Assembly: GCF_022601895.1 (NCBI RefSeq)
Contig: NZ_JAKVIO010000008.1
Location: 1 to 64,000 of the forward strand
Direction of reading: 5' to 3'
From: Sphingomonas sp. LaA6.9
GTDB lineage: Bacteria > Pseudomonadota > Alphaproteobacteria > Sphingomonadales > Sphingomonadaceae
DNA length: 64,000 nucleotides
Part shown: piece by piece, positions 1 to 8,275 of the stretch
How the letters are laid out: every line of letters begins with the position of its first letter
How positions within the stretch are numbered: position 1 is the stretch's first letter
The notes under the pieces: model-generated
Told to the model about the DNA's origin: nothing
Databases searched by the model: none
What the model saw: the letters and a program-made list of their open reading frames with translations, nothing else
Position numbers and translations under genes: made by a program

Positions 1-973
1 GGTTGGCGACGATGCCGACGGTGCGCCCCTCGATCCGGCCAAAGCCGATGATGATATTGCCGGCATGCGCGGGCTGGAGCTCGAAGAAATCGCCTTCGTC
101 GACGGTCTTCCGGATGAGCTCGTGCATGTCATAGGGCTGGTTCGCGTTCGCGGGGATCAGCGTGTCGAGGCTTTCCTCAATACGATCATAGGGATCGGCG
201 GTCGGGCGCTCGGGCACTTCCTCGCGGTTGGACAGCGGCAGATAATCGATGAAGGTCCGCGCCGCCCACAGCGCCTCGATATCATTCTCGAACGCCACGT
301 CGGCAACGCCCGATTTGGTCGTATGCGTCACCGCCCCGCCGAGTTCCTCTTGTGTGACCACTTCGTTGGTAACGGTCTTCACCACATCGGGGCCGGTGAC
401 GAACATGTAGGATGAGTCCTTCACCATGAAGATGAAGTCGGTCATCGCGGGCGAATAGACCGCGCCGCCCGCGCAGGGCCCCATGATGAGGCTGAGCTGC
501 GGCACGACGCCGCTGGCGAGCACGTTGCGCTGGAACACTTCGGCATAGCCGCCGAGCGAGGCCACGCCCTCCTGGATGCGCGCGCCCCCCGAGTCATTGA
601 GCCCGATCACGGGCGCGCCGACCTTGAGCGCGGTGTCCATGATCTTGCAGATCTTCTGCGCATGGCGCTCCGAAAGCGAGCCGCCGAAAACGGTGAAGTC
701 CTGCGAAAAGACATAGACGAGGCGGCCGTTGATCGTGCCCGATCCTGTGACGACGCCGTCGCCCGGGATCACCTGCTCGGGCATGCCGAAATCGACGCAG
801 TTGTGCTCGACATACATGTCGACTTCCTCGAAGCTGCCCTCGTCGAGCAGCACGTCGATGCGCTCGCGCGCGGTCAGCTTGCCCTTGGCATGCTGCGCCG
901 CGATCCGCTTTTCACCGCCGCCGAGCCGCGCCGCCGAGCGCTTCGCTTCGAGTTTTTCGACATTTGCCTGCAT
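1..973 (-). CDS. pccB: Propionyl-CoA (acyl-CoA) carboxylase, carboxyltransferase beta subunit, C-terminus cut by window edge
   Basis: Reverse-strand reading from the ATG at 973 gives 324 residues starting [11 protein letters not shown] and still open at the window edge. The family is about 510 residues, so the last third is missing. Visible motifs are the carboxyltransferase signatures [24 protein letters not shown] and [13 protein letters not shown] (acyl-CoA and carboxybiotin binding loops), then [11 protein letters not shown]. The enzyme carboxylates propionyl-CoA to methylmalonyl-CoA together with a biotin-carrying alpha subunit, which is not in this window. It is divergent from an ScfR/PccR-type regulator, the usual partner of this gene in alphaproteobacteria, which favours propionyl-CoA over acetyl-CoA as substrate. 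Other acyl-CoA carboxylases of the family cannot be excluded. Confidence 0.93.
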   Translation of the reverse strand, partial: MQANVEKLEAKRSAARLGGGEKRIAAQHAKGKLTARERIDVLLDEGSFEEVDMYVEHNCVDFGMPEQVIPGDGVVTGSGTINGRLVYVFSQDFTVFGGSLSERHAQKICKIMDTALKVGAPVIGLNDSGGARIQEGVASLGGYAEVFQRNVLASGVVPQLSLIMGPCAGGAVYSPAMTDFIFMVKDSSYMFVTGPDVVKTVTNEVVTQEELGGAVTHTTKSGVADVAFENDIEALWAARTFIDYLPLSNREEVPERPTADPYDRIEESLDTLIPANANQPYDMHELIRKTVDEGDFFELQPAHAGNIIIGFGRIEGRTVGIVAN

Positions 974-1024
974 GAGTCCCTCGATCCTTAACGAACCTGC
1001 CCCTTTTCAGGCTTTGCCTGGCGA

Positions 1025-1067
1025 CGCAAATGTGAATTTGCGAAGTTGCGAAAGGTGATTTTGCAAA
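1025..1067. promoter_or_regulatory. Probable operator of the short-chain acyl-CoA regulator between pccB and its regulator
   Basis: The region holds a perfect inverted repeat CGCAAAT-N4-ATTTGCG (1025-1042), then TTTGCGAA (1037-1044), TTGCGAAA (1046-1053) and TTTGCAAA (1060-1067). As I recall, the binding site of the Rhodobacter PccR regulator is built from TTTGCAAA elements, so this cluster fits the divergent regulator. Seen: the repeats. Inferred: binding by the neighbouring protein. Confidence 0.6.
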
Positions 1068-1088
1068 GTATGGTTCGCGCCCATCCCC

Positions 1089-1176
1089 CGTCATTCCAGC
1101 GGAGCTGGAATCCTGGCACACGGAATGTGCCGGGCGGGGCGGTGTTCATGGATTCCGGCTTTCGCTGGAATGACGG
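1089..1176. repeat. REP-like palindromic repeat element
   Basis: Two arms, 1089-1113 and 1150-1176, are near-perfect reverse complements built on CCGTCATTCCAGCG. Between them lies a small hairpin, GGCACA-CGGAA-TGTGCC (1115-1131). The outer arms translate to the VIPAKAGIH and WIPAFAGMT strings that mark a dispersed repeat common in sphingomonads and other proteobacteria. The right arm ends 8 bp before the start codon of the pccR-like gene, so its GGAG ribosome-binding site (1174-1177) is partly donated by the repeat. Confidence 0.75.
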
Positions 1177-1184
1177 AGTGGTGG

Positions 1185-2579
1185 ATGCGCAAGAGACTCT
1201 TCGCGGGCGAACGCCTGCGCGCGCTTCGCCAGCGCTCGGGGCTGGGACAGGCGGCGATGGCGACGCGGCTGGGCATTTCGGTCAGCTATCTCAGCCAGCT
1301 GGAGAATGACGACCGGCCGATGACCTCGGCGGTGCTTGCCGCGCTCGGCCGGCACTACCCGCGCGATCTCGATGCGTTCGAGGGTGACGAACCCGCGCGC
1401 CGCTTCGCCGCGACACGCACCGCGCTCGACGATCCGCTCTTCGCCGACGCGCCGATCGCGGCCGACATGCTCGCGCGCCTCGTCGAACAGCAGCCGCATT
1501 TCGCGGATCGCTTCATCGCGCTCCACACGGCCTATCGCCGCGCCGAGGAACGGCTGCAGATGGTCGAGGAAACCATGTCGAGCGGGGTTGCGGGCGACAC
1601 GCGGCTTCCCTGGGAGGAGGTTCGCGACTGGTTTCACGAAGCGGGCAATTATGTCGACCTGCTCGACCGCCGCGCGGAGGCGCTGGCCGAAGCGATCGGC
1701 CCGGGCGAGCCCGCGATGATCGGTCGGCTGCGTACCGCGCATGGCATCGGAATCGACGCGGTTCCCGACGCAATGAGCGCGCCGCTCCGCGCGCTTGACC
1801 GCCGCACGCGCCGCCTCAGCCTTTCGCCGGCGCTGCCGCCGGAAAGCCGGCGTTTCATGCTCGCGCACCAGCTCGTCGCCTTCGAGATGGAGGAGGAGAT
1901 CGCGGCGATCGCCGACAACGCCGCGCTGCGTTCGGCCGAGGCGCGCCGCCTGCTCGCGATCGGGCTCGCCAACTATGCCGCGGGTGCGCTGCTCATGCCC
2001 TATGAGCGCTTTCGCGCTGCCGCGCGGTCGCTGCGCCACGATATCGACCGTCTGGGCCAGCAATTCAGCGTCAGCTTCGAACAGGCGTGCCACCGGCTCT
2101 CGACGCTTCAGCGCCAGGGCGCGCGGGGCATCCCCTTCTTTTTCTGCCGCGTCGATATGGCGGGCAACATCACCAAACGCCACTCGGCCACGCGCCTCCA
2201 GTTCGCGCGCTTCGGCGGGGCGTGCCCGTTATGGATCGTGCACGAGGCGGTCGCGATCCCCGACCGCATCCTCGTCCAGCTCGCCGAGACGCCCGATGGC
2301 CTGCGCTATGTGCAGATGGCCAAGGGGCTGGTAAAGCCGAGCGGCAGCTATGCCCGCACCCCGCGCCGTTACGCGGTAGCGCTTGGCTGCGAGGTCCAGC
2401 ACGCGGGGGACTTCATTTACGCTGACGGCCTCGATGTTGCGGGGGGCGCGACCCCCATCGGCATCTCGTGTCGCCTGTGCCCCCGCACCGATTGCGACCA
2501 GCGCGCCTTTCCTCCGGCGGACCGTGCCATCCGCATCGACCCCGACCGCCGCGACGTCGTGCCGTACCGGGTGACGTAG
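1185..2579 (+). CDS. pccR: Short-chain fatty acyl-CoA transcriptional regulator (PccR/ScfR family)
   Basis: 464 residues. Residues ~5-60 are an XRE-type helix-turn-helix (LRALRQRSGLGQAAMATRLGI, then SYLSQLENDDRP). The middle is an IrrE/ImmA-like peptidase-type region that senses acyl-CoA in this family. The C-terminal ~150 residues contain paired cysteines (FFCRVD, GACPLW, ISCRLCPRTDC) typical of the DUF2083 domain. The ATG at 1185 is chosen because GGAG lies 8 bp upstream; an earlier in-frame ATG at 1125 lies inside a repeat. The gene is divergent from pccB with TTTGCAAA-type sites between them, so it most likely activates pccB in response to propionyl-CoA. The family is clear; the exact ligand is inferred. 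Confidence 0.85.
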   Translation: MRKRLFAGERLRALRQRSGLGQAAMATRLGISVSYLSQLENDDRPMTSAVLAALGRHYPRDLDAFEGDEPARRFAATRTALDDPLFADAPIAADMLARLVEQQPHFADRFIALHTAYRRAEERLQMVEETMSSGVAGDTRLPWEEVRDWFHEAGNYVDLLDRRAEALAEAIGPGEPAMIGRLRTAHGIGIDAVPDAMSAPLRALDRRTRRLSLSPALPPESRRFMLAHQLVAFEMEEEIAAIADNAALRSAEARRLLAIGLANYAAGALLMPYERFRAAARSLRHDIDRLGQQFSVSFEQACHRLSTLQRQGARGIPFFFCRVDMAGNITKRHSATRLQFARFGGACPLWIVHEAVAIPDRILVQLAETPDGLRYVQMAKGLVKPSGSYARTPRRYAVALGCEVQHAGDFIYADGLDVAGGATPIGISCRLCPRTDCDQRAFPPADRAIRIDPDRRDVVPYRVT

Positions 2580-2634
2580 CGGGGAGGGGGCAGCAAGCTG
2601 GCCGCTGACCGCGCCCGCGCCGCAAAAGCCGCGT

Positions 2635-3609
2635 TTATGAAGGGTGGGCGCCAATCGCCCAGGCGGCGGCGGCACCGTAGAGGCCGGGCTCAGGGTGCGT
2701 GATCTGCTTGACCGGGATCGCTGCCATCATCGACTCGAAGCGACCCTTGGCGCGGAAGCGTTCGGCAAAGCCTGAACGGTGGATCGTATCGGCAATTCTG
2801 AGGCCAAGCCCGCCCGCGATCACGACACCCTGCGCGCCCTGCGCCAGCGCGAAGTCGCCCGCTGCCGCGCCCAGGCACTGGCAGAAACGGTCGAGCGCGG
2901 CGCTGGCGAGGCTGTCGGTGCCCGCGAGTGCGGTGGTCCACAGCGTCTTGTCGTCGGGCACATGAACCGCCTTGCCCTCGATCTCGGCGAGCGCCTCATA
3001 GATATTGACCAGGCCCGGGCCCGAGACGATGCGTTCCACCGACACGCGGCGATAGCGCTTGCGCAACCGATCGAGGATCGCGTCCTCGATCCGGTCGAGC
3101 GGCGCGAAGTCGATGTGCCCGCCCTCGGTCTCGCTCACGAAATAATGGCCGTCGCGGCGCAGCACCTGCGCGACGCCAAGCCCCGTCCCGGGACCCACAA
3201 CCGATATGACACCGTTATCAGGCAGCGAGACTTCGGGGCCGCTGAGGTGGCGGAAATGCTCGGACCCCATCTGCGCGACGGCATGACCCACCGCGCCGAA
3301 ATCGTTGACCAAAGCATAGCTCGATACGCCCAGCCGTTCGCCGATCAGCGACGGGCGAATGATCCACGGATTGTTGGTGAGCTTGATGACCTCGCCACCT
3401 ACAGGGCTCGCCACCGCGATGCCCGCCTTGTCGGGAAGCGGGCGGCCGACTTCGGCGGCGAAATGCTCCCAGGCGAGTTGCAGGCTTGGATGCTCGGCGG
3501 TCTTGAGCGTGACGGGTTCGCTCAGATGGAGGACACGTCCTCCGTCAACCTCGGCGAGTGCGAAACGGGCATGCGTGCCCCCAATATCTACGGCAACGAT
3601 CTCGGTCAT
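2635..3609 (-). CDS. glk: Glucokinase
   Basis: 324 residues, the usual length for proteobacterial Glk. The N-terminus MTEIVAVDIGGTHARFAL is the phosphate-1 (ATP) loop of the ASKHA fold. VVGPGTGLGVAQV and ETEGGHIDFAPLD are the glucose-binding and catalytic segments, and VIAGGLGLRI is the adenosine motif. It phosphorylates glucose to glucose-6-phosphate in the cytoplasm, feeding the Entner-Doudoroff pathway used by sphingomonads. It is divergent from a FucP-family sugar permease (start 3819), so import and phosphorylation are probably co-regulated from the 209-bp gap. Confidence 0.93.
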   Translation of the reverse strand: MTEIVAVDIGGTHARFALAEVDGGRVLHLSEPVTLKTAEHPSLQLAWEHFAAEVGRPLPDKAGIAVASPVGGEVIKLTNNPWIIRPSLIGERLGVSSYALVNDFGAVGHAVAQMGSEHFRHLSGPEVSLPDNGVISVVGPGTGLGVAQVLRRDGHYFVSETEGGHIDFAPLDRIEDAILDRLRKRYRRVSVERIVSGPGLVNIYEALAEIEGKAVHVPDDKTLWTTALAGTDSLASAALDRFCQCLGAAAGDFALAQGAQGVVIAGGLGLRIADTIHRSGFAERFRAKGRFESMMAAIPVKQITHPEPGLYGAAAAWAIGAHPS

Positions 3610-3818
3610 GGCGTGCTCATGTATGGCAATTGCGCGAAAGGCAATGGTGCATCAAACGCATCATCGTTTCGTGCGAGGGGGGATATTGGGTGCGATGCCA
3701 TCGGGATGCCGCGACCGACATCCCTCTTGCAAATTGTCGCATCTTGCCGTCATTACTGCGCACGACTGCCCCCGGCGCTGGTGGTCTGGTTTCCGATAAG
3801 AACGAGAGGATCGAAGAT

Positions 3819-5102
3819 ATGGCCCTGGCCTCGACGGCAGATAAGACAACGCTATCATATACAGATGCCCCCGCGGACCTGCGCTGGTTCGTCTTTGCGC
3901 TGTTCTTCATCTTCGGCGGAATCACCAGCCTCAACGACATCCTGATTCCCAAGCTGAAGCACCTGTTCGAGCTGAGCCATACCGAGGCGATGCTGATCCA
4001 GTTCGCCTTCTTCATCGCCTATCTGCTGATCTCCATCCCCGGCGCGATGCTGGTGAAACGGCTGGGCTATATGCGCGCCGCGTCGTTCGGTTTGCTGACG
4101 ATGACCGTGGGCTGCCTGATCTTCATTCCCGCATCCTGGTCGGGGCTGTTCGTGCCCTTCCTGCTCGCGCTGTTCGTGCTCGCGGCGGGGATCACGATCG
4201 TTCAGGTCGTCGCCAATCCGCTGATTTCGGTGCTCGGCAAGCCCGAGACCGCGCATAGCCGGCTGACCTTCGCGCAGGCATTCAACTCGCTCGGCACCAC
4301 CGTATTCCCGTTTGTCGGGGCACGGCTGATCCTCGGCTCGCTCGAAAAGGTCGACGAAAGTGCGCTCGACGCCGCCGGGCTCGCGGCGTACCGTGCGCAG
4401 GAAAGCCAGGTGATCACCAACACCTATATCGGACTTGCGATCGCGCTCGTGATTGTCGCGCTCGCCGTCTGGACGCGTCGCAAGCGCATGCCCGAAATGC
4501 CGCAGGAACCGATGCGGCTCTTCCAGTCGTTCGACCTGCTCAAGCAGCCCCGCGTCGCCTTTGGCGCGCTCGGCATCTTCCTCTATGTCGGCGCCGAGGT
4601 CGCGATCGGCAGCCTCATCGTCGCCTATCTCGTCCAGCCGCATGTGCTGGCGCTGCCCGAGCGCAGCGCGGGCGAACTGGTCGCCTTCTACTGGGGCGGC
4701 GCGATGGTCGGCCGCTTCATCGGATCCTGGCTGTTGCAGCGCTTCGCACCGGGGCTGGTGCTCGCCTGCGCCGCGCTCGGTGCCTGTGCGCTGCTCGCGA
4801 TTTCGGGACTCTCGACGGGCACCGTCGCGGGCTGGGCGCTGCTGGCGGTCGGTCTGATGAACTCGATCATGTTCCCGACGATCTTCTCGCTGGCGTGCGA
4901 GGGGCTGGGCGAACGCGCGCCCGATGGCTCGGGACTGATGAGCACCGCGATCGTCGGTGGCGCGATCGTCCCGCTGCTGACGGGCGTCATCGCCGATGGT
5001 GCGACGCTCGCGCTCGCGCTCGCCATGCCTGCGGCCTGCTATCTCGGAATCGCGCTGTTCGCGCGCTACTGCCTGCGCAACCCGGTGCTGCCGCTCGGTT
5101 AG
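3819..5102 (+). CDS. Sugar MFS permease, FucP/glucose-galactose transporter family
   Basis: 427 residues with about 12 hydrophobic segments. The N-terminal FFIFGGITSLNDILIPKLK followed by FAYL/IPGAML-type helices is typical of the FucP/GluP proton-sugar symporters. NSLGTTVFPFVG is another family landmark. The start at 3819 is favoured by a GAGAGGA ribosome-binding site 8 bp upstream; earlier in-frame codons give an unlikely hydrophilic leader. It probably imports glucose or a related hexose for the divergent glucokinase. Its stop overlaps that of the convergent ACT-like gene by 3-4 bases. Confidence 0.88.
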   Translation: MALASTADKTTLSYTDAPADLRWFVFALFFIFGGITSLNDILIPKLKHLFELSHTEAMLIQFAFFIAYLLISIPGAMLVKRLGYMRAASFGLLTMTVGCLIFIPASWSGLFVPFLLALFVLAAGITIVQVVANPLISVLGKPETAHSRLTFAQAFNSLGTTVFPFVGARLILGSLEKVDESALDAAGLAAYRAQESQVITNTYIGLAIALVIVALAVWTRRKRMPEMPQEPMRLFQSFDLLKQPRVAFGALGIFLYVGAEVAIGSLIVAYLVQPHVLALPERSAGELVAFYWGGAMVGRFIGSWLLQRFAPGLVLACAALGACALLAISGLSTGTVAGWALLAVGLMNSIMFPTIFSLACEGLGERAPDGSGLMSTAIVGGAIVPLLTGVIADGATLALALAMPAACYLGIALFARYCLRNPVLPLG

Positions 5103-5347
5103 GTCGAGAAGGCGAGCGAGACGTTCTCGACGAGGCACGATGCGCGCATCTTTTCCGCGATGATGTGCGCATTGGCGAGCGGCAGATGGTGCTGCGTGAT
5201 CTCGACCGCGAGACCGTCATCGTCGGCCTGCATCGCGACTGATGCGGGAACGAGCCCGAGCTGCGCGAAATAGTTGAGCAGCCGGGGCACGGTTTGCGGA
5301 TCGGATGCGGCGCGGATCGCGAAATGCGCGCGCGATGCGGGTGTCAT
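5099..5347 (-). CDS. Small ACT-like domain protein
   Basis: 82 residues: an HFAIRAASDPQTVPRLLNYF helix-strand pair, then glycine/leucine-rich beta segments and VENVSLAFST. This resembles the ACT fold of IlvM-type regulatory subunits, which bind amino acids. Its ATG lies one base after the TGA of leucine dehydrogenase, so the two are translationally coupled. A branched-chain amino acid sensing or regulatory role beside the dehydrogenase is inference. No catalytic motif is visible. Confidence 0.7.
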   Translation of the reverse strand: MTPASRAHFAIRAASDPQTVPRLLNYFAQLGLVPASVAMQADDDGLAVEITQHHLPLANAHIIAEKMRASCLVENVSLAFST

Positions 5348-5348
5348 C

Positions 5349-6425
5349 TCACGCAGCCTTTACAAGGTCTGCGTGCTTGGCGCCCGCCGCATTCGCGATG
5401 ATATGCCGCGCCATCCGGTCTGCCACGATATTCGTCGGCAGTTTCTCGCGCACCGCGCGTTCGAAGAGCGCGCGCATCCGCGGCCCTATCGCGCGCACGC
5501 GACCTTCGACCTCGCCCGCGGTCTCGCCCAGATATTCGGCGGCGACGTTGATGATGCCACCCGCATTGGCGACATAGTCCGGGGCGTAGAGAATGTCGCG
5601 CGCGTGGAGCAGTGCGCCATCCTCGGCGGTCGCGAGCTGGTTGTTGGCCGCGCCCGCGATCACCGAGGCGCGCAGCCGCGGGATGCTGTTGCGATCGAGC
5701 ACCGCGCCGAGCGCGCAGGGCGCGAAGACTTCGGCATCGGCCTCAAGGATCGAGGCCGCGGGAAAGACGCGTGCACCCGTTTCGGCCGCAAGCGCCTGCG
5801 CACGGCGTTCATCGGCATCGGCGACCATCAGCCGGGCGCCCTCGGCCGCGAGCATGCGGCAGAGATGGCCGCCGACATTGCCCGCGCCCTGAACCGCGAC
5901 CGCGACATCGGCCAGATCCTTGCCGAGCCGCGCCTGCACCGCGACGCGCATCGCCTCGAGCACGCCGAGCGCGGTCCAGGGTGAGGGATCGCCGCCGGCC
6001 ATGCCATCGACGGCGTGGAGCCCGGCGACGTGGTTGGTGCGCGTACGGACGCGTTCCATGTCGGTCACGGCGGTGCCGACATCCTCGGCCGTGACATACG
6101 CGCCGCCGAGTGCTTCGACGGCTTCGGCGAAGCGCTCGAACAACGCCGCGCGATCGAAATCGCCGTCAGGGCACTGGAGCACTGCCTTGCCACCACCAAA
6201 GGGAAGGCCCGCCATCGCGTTCTTGTAGCTCATCCCGCGCGCCAGCCGGATCGCGTCGATCGTCAGCGCCTCGCGATTGTCATAGTTCCATAGCCGGCAT
6301 CCGCCCGCAGCGGGGCCGAGCACGGTCGAATGGAGCACAATCGCACCAATGAACGCGCCCTTTGCATCCTCGATCAGATGGATCTCTTCGGGGGGCGTGT
6401 CGCCGATGGGATGAAACTGGGTCAT
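5349..6425 (-). CDS. ldh: Glu/Leu/Phe/Val dehydrogenase (leucine dehydrogenase type)
   Basis: 358 residues. AAGGCRLWNY and RLARGMSYKNAMAGLPFGGGKAV carry the catalytic lysine and the substrate glycine-rich loop. VAVQGAGNVGGHLCRML is the NAD-binding Rossmann motif, and YAPDYVANAGGIINVA is the family C-terminal signature. It oxidatively deaminates branched-chain amino acids to 2-oxo acids. The start at 6425 is preceded by AAGGAG on the reverse strand. It is divergent from an Lrp/AsnC regulator and coupled to a downstream ACT-like gene, which favours leucine/valine over glutamate. Confidence 0.9.
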   Translation of the reverse strand: MTQFHPIGDTPPEEIHLIEDAKGAFIGAIVLHSTVLGPAAGGCRLWNYDNREALTIDAIRLARGMSYKNAMAGLPFGGGKAVLQCPDGDFDRAALFERFAEAVEALGGAYVTAEDVGTAVTDMERVRTRTNHVAGLHAVDGMAGGDPSPWTALGVLEAMRVAVQARLGKDLADVAVAVQGAGNVGGHLCRMLAAEGARLMVADADERRAQALAAETGARVFPAASILEADAEVFAPCALGAVLDRNSIPRLRASVIAGAANNQLATAEDGALLHARDILYAPDYVANAGGIINVAAEYLGETAGEVEGRVRAIGPRMRALFERAVREKLPTNIVADRMARHIIANAAGAKHADLVKAA

Positions 6426-6468
6426 TCTATGCTCCTTCAGGGGAAGGATTATCACGAGGCCGCCCGAA

Positions 6469-6526
6469 AGAAATTTCTAAATCTGCGAGAAATATGCGAT
6501 ATGGGAATTATAAATTCATGGAATTT
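6469..6526. promoter_or_regulatory. AT-rich control region with two palindromes between ldh and the Lrp gene
   Basis: AGAAATTTCT (6469-6478) is a perfect palindrome, and AAATTC-ATG-GAATTT (6512-6526) is a perfect inverted repeat. They lie in a markedly AT-rich stretch inside otherwise GC-rich DNA. Lrp-family regulators bind such AT-rich degenerate palindromes, so these are probable sites for the divergently encoded Lrp protein. Confidence 0.5.
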
Positions 6527-6544
6527 GAGATTACGGGATAAAAA

Positions 6545-7000
6545 ATGCTCGATTCGTCCGATCGCAAGATTCTCACCATCATGCAGCGCGACGCGACGCT
6601 GTCGACCGCGGAGATCGCCGAGCGCGTCGGCATGTCGCAATCGCCGTGCTGGCGGCGCATTCAGCGGTTGCGCGAGGGGGGCTATATCCGCGGCGAGGTC
6701 GCGCTGCTCGATCGCAGCAAGGTCGGGCTCAACGCGCAGATCTTCGCGCAGGTGAAGCTCTCCGCACACGGCCGCACGCACCTCGACGAATTCTCGGCGG
6801 CAATCCGCGGCTTTCCCGAGGTACTCGAATGCTTCGTGCTGATGGGGCCGGTCGACTTCCTGCTGCGCATCGTCGCCGAGGACATCAACGCCTATGAGCG
6901 CTTCTTCTTCGAGAAACTTTCGCGCGTGCCCGGCGTGCAGGAGGTCAATTCGGTGGTCGCGCTGTCCGAGATAAAGGCGACCACCGAACTTCCACTGTAA
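6545..7000 (+). CDS. Lrp/AsnC family transcriptional regulator
   Basis: 151 residues, standard Lrp length. The N-terminal winged helix-turn-helix spans residues 1-60 (LDSSDRKILTIMQRDATLSTAEIAERVGMS followed by SPCWRRIQRL). The C-terminal RAM ligand-binding domain includes FVLMGPVDFLLRIV. Its position opposite leucine dehydrogenase suggests it controls that gene in response to branched-chain amino acids, like Bkd/Ldh regulators. Ligand and target are inferred. Confidence 0.93.
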   Translation: MLDSSDRKILTIMQRDATLSTAEIAERVGMSQSPCWRRIQRLREGGYIRGEVALLDRSKVGLNAQIFAQVKLSAHGRTHLDEFSAAIRGFPEVLECFVLMGPVDFLLRIVAEDINAYERFFFEKLSRVPGVQEVNSVVALSEIKATTELPL

Positions 7001-7004
7001 CGCC

Positions 7005-8174
7005 TCAGACCCGCAGCGCCACCGGCGCGCGCCGGTCGAGCCGCGCGCTCCAGAGCGCGATGGCAAGCCCGCCCAGCGTGATCGCGGCGGCGACCCAGGT
7101 GACGGCACCGAGGCCGGGGCCGCGATCGATGGTGACGCCCCCCGCCCAGGCGCCGAGCGCATTGCCGAGGTTGAAGGCGGCGATGTTGAGGCTGGAAGCA
7201 AGCCCTTGGCCCGCGCCGCCCGCCTGTTCGAGCACGCGCATCTGCAAGGGCGCGACCGTGGCGAAGGCGGCGATGCCGAGCAGCCCGGTGAAGACGATCG
7301 CGGCGACCTGGCCGTGGATCGCGAAGCTCATCAGCCCGAGCACGCCGGCGAGCGCTGCGAGCGTCACGATCACCGCGGGCATAAGCCGCTTGTCGGCGAA
7401 GCGGCCGCCGAGCAGGTTGCCGATTGCGAGCCCGCCGCCGAAGACGAGCAGAATCGGCGAGACCGCGGCTTCCGAAAAGCCCGTGATGCGGGTGAGGATC
7501 GGCTGGATATAGGTAAACACCGCAAACACGCCCGCAAAGCCGAGCACGGTCATGGCGAGGCCGAGCAGCACCTGCGGGCGCGCGAGTACCGCGAACTCTT
7601 CGCTCAGCGGTGCTGCTTCGTGACGCTCATCCGCGCTCGGCACGAACACCGCCAGGATCAGCGTGGCGACGATGCCGATGGCGGCCACAACCCAGAAGGT
7701 CGCGCGCCAGCCCGCGGCGAGACCGAGCCACGCGCCAAAGGGCACGCCGAGCAAGGTTGCCGCGGTAAGGCCGGTGAACATGATCGCGATCGCCGAAGCA
7801 CGGCGGTCGGGCGCGACGAGACTGGTCGCGACGACCGAGCCGACGCCGAAGAACGTGCCGTGAGCGAGCGAGGTCAGCACGCGCGCCGCCATTAGCGTGG
7901 CATAGTCGGGCGCGACCGCGCACGCGATATTGCCCGCGGTGAAGATCAGCATCAGTGCGATCAGCACGGTCTTGCGCGGGAGGCTGCGCGTGGCGATCGT
8001 CAGCAGCGGCGCGCCGACGAAGACGCCGAGCGCATAGCCCGAGATGAGCAGCCCCGCAGCGGAGATCGAGACGCCGAGATCGGCGGATATCTGGAGCAAC
8101 AGCCCCATGATGACGAATTCGGTGGTGCCGATGCCAAAGGCTCCGGCGGTGAGGGCATAGACGGCAATGGGCAT
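7005..8174 (-). CDS. MFS transporter, AraJ/drug-sugar exporter (DHA1) type
   Basis: 389 residues with 12 predicted membrane helices. GTTEFVIMGLLLQISADLGVS near the N-terminus and GYALGVFVGAPLLT followed by RK are the classic motif-A region of the AraJ/YdhP exporter group. The ATG at 8174 has AGGGGAAA just upstream on the reverse strand. It is divergent from a LysR-type regulator sharing a 99-bp control region. The substrate is not readable from sequence; efflux of a sugar, dye or antibiotic is likely. Confidence 0.87.
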   Translation of the reverse strand: MPIAVYALTAGAFGIGTTEFVIMGLLLQISADLGVSISAAGLLISGYALGVFVGAPLLTIATRSLPRKTVLIALMLIFTAGNIACAVAPDYATLMAARVLTSLAHGTFFGVGSVVATSLVAPDRRASAIAIMFTGLTAATLLGVPFGAWLGLAAGWRATFWVVAAIGIVATLILAVFVPSADERHEAAPLSEEFAVLARPQVLLGLAMTVLGFAGVFAVFTYIQPILTRITGFSEAAVSPILLVFGGGLAIGNLLGGRFADKRLMPAVIVTLAALAGVLGLMSFAIHGQVAAIVFTGLLGIAAFATVAPLQMRVLEQAGGAGQGLASSLNIAAFNLGNALGAWAGGVTIDRGPGLGAVTWVAAAITLGGLAIALWSARLDRRAPVALRV

Positions 8175-8223
8175 GGCGTTTCCCCTGAAGCGCGATTCAG
8201 CCGGAGACATAGCGCGCGCACCG

Positions 8224-8275
8224 ATGATGAATTAGAAGGCGCAAAGGCACATCATCTGTGAGGTGAATTCATCAT
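8224..8275. promoter_or_regulatory. Probable LysR operator between the exporter and its regulator
   Basis: ATGATGAATT (8224-8233) and AATTCATCAT (8266-8275) form a perfect 10-bp inverted repeat with a 32-bp spacer. The right half overlaps the ATG of the lysR gene (8274), suggesting autorepression by the encoded protein. Binding is inferred. Confidence 0.5.

Noticed and set aside
65-1058. Forward-strand open frames opposite pccB
   Set aside because: They are antisense shadows of a clear carboxyltransferase reading frame and carry no domain motif.
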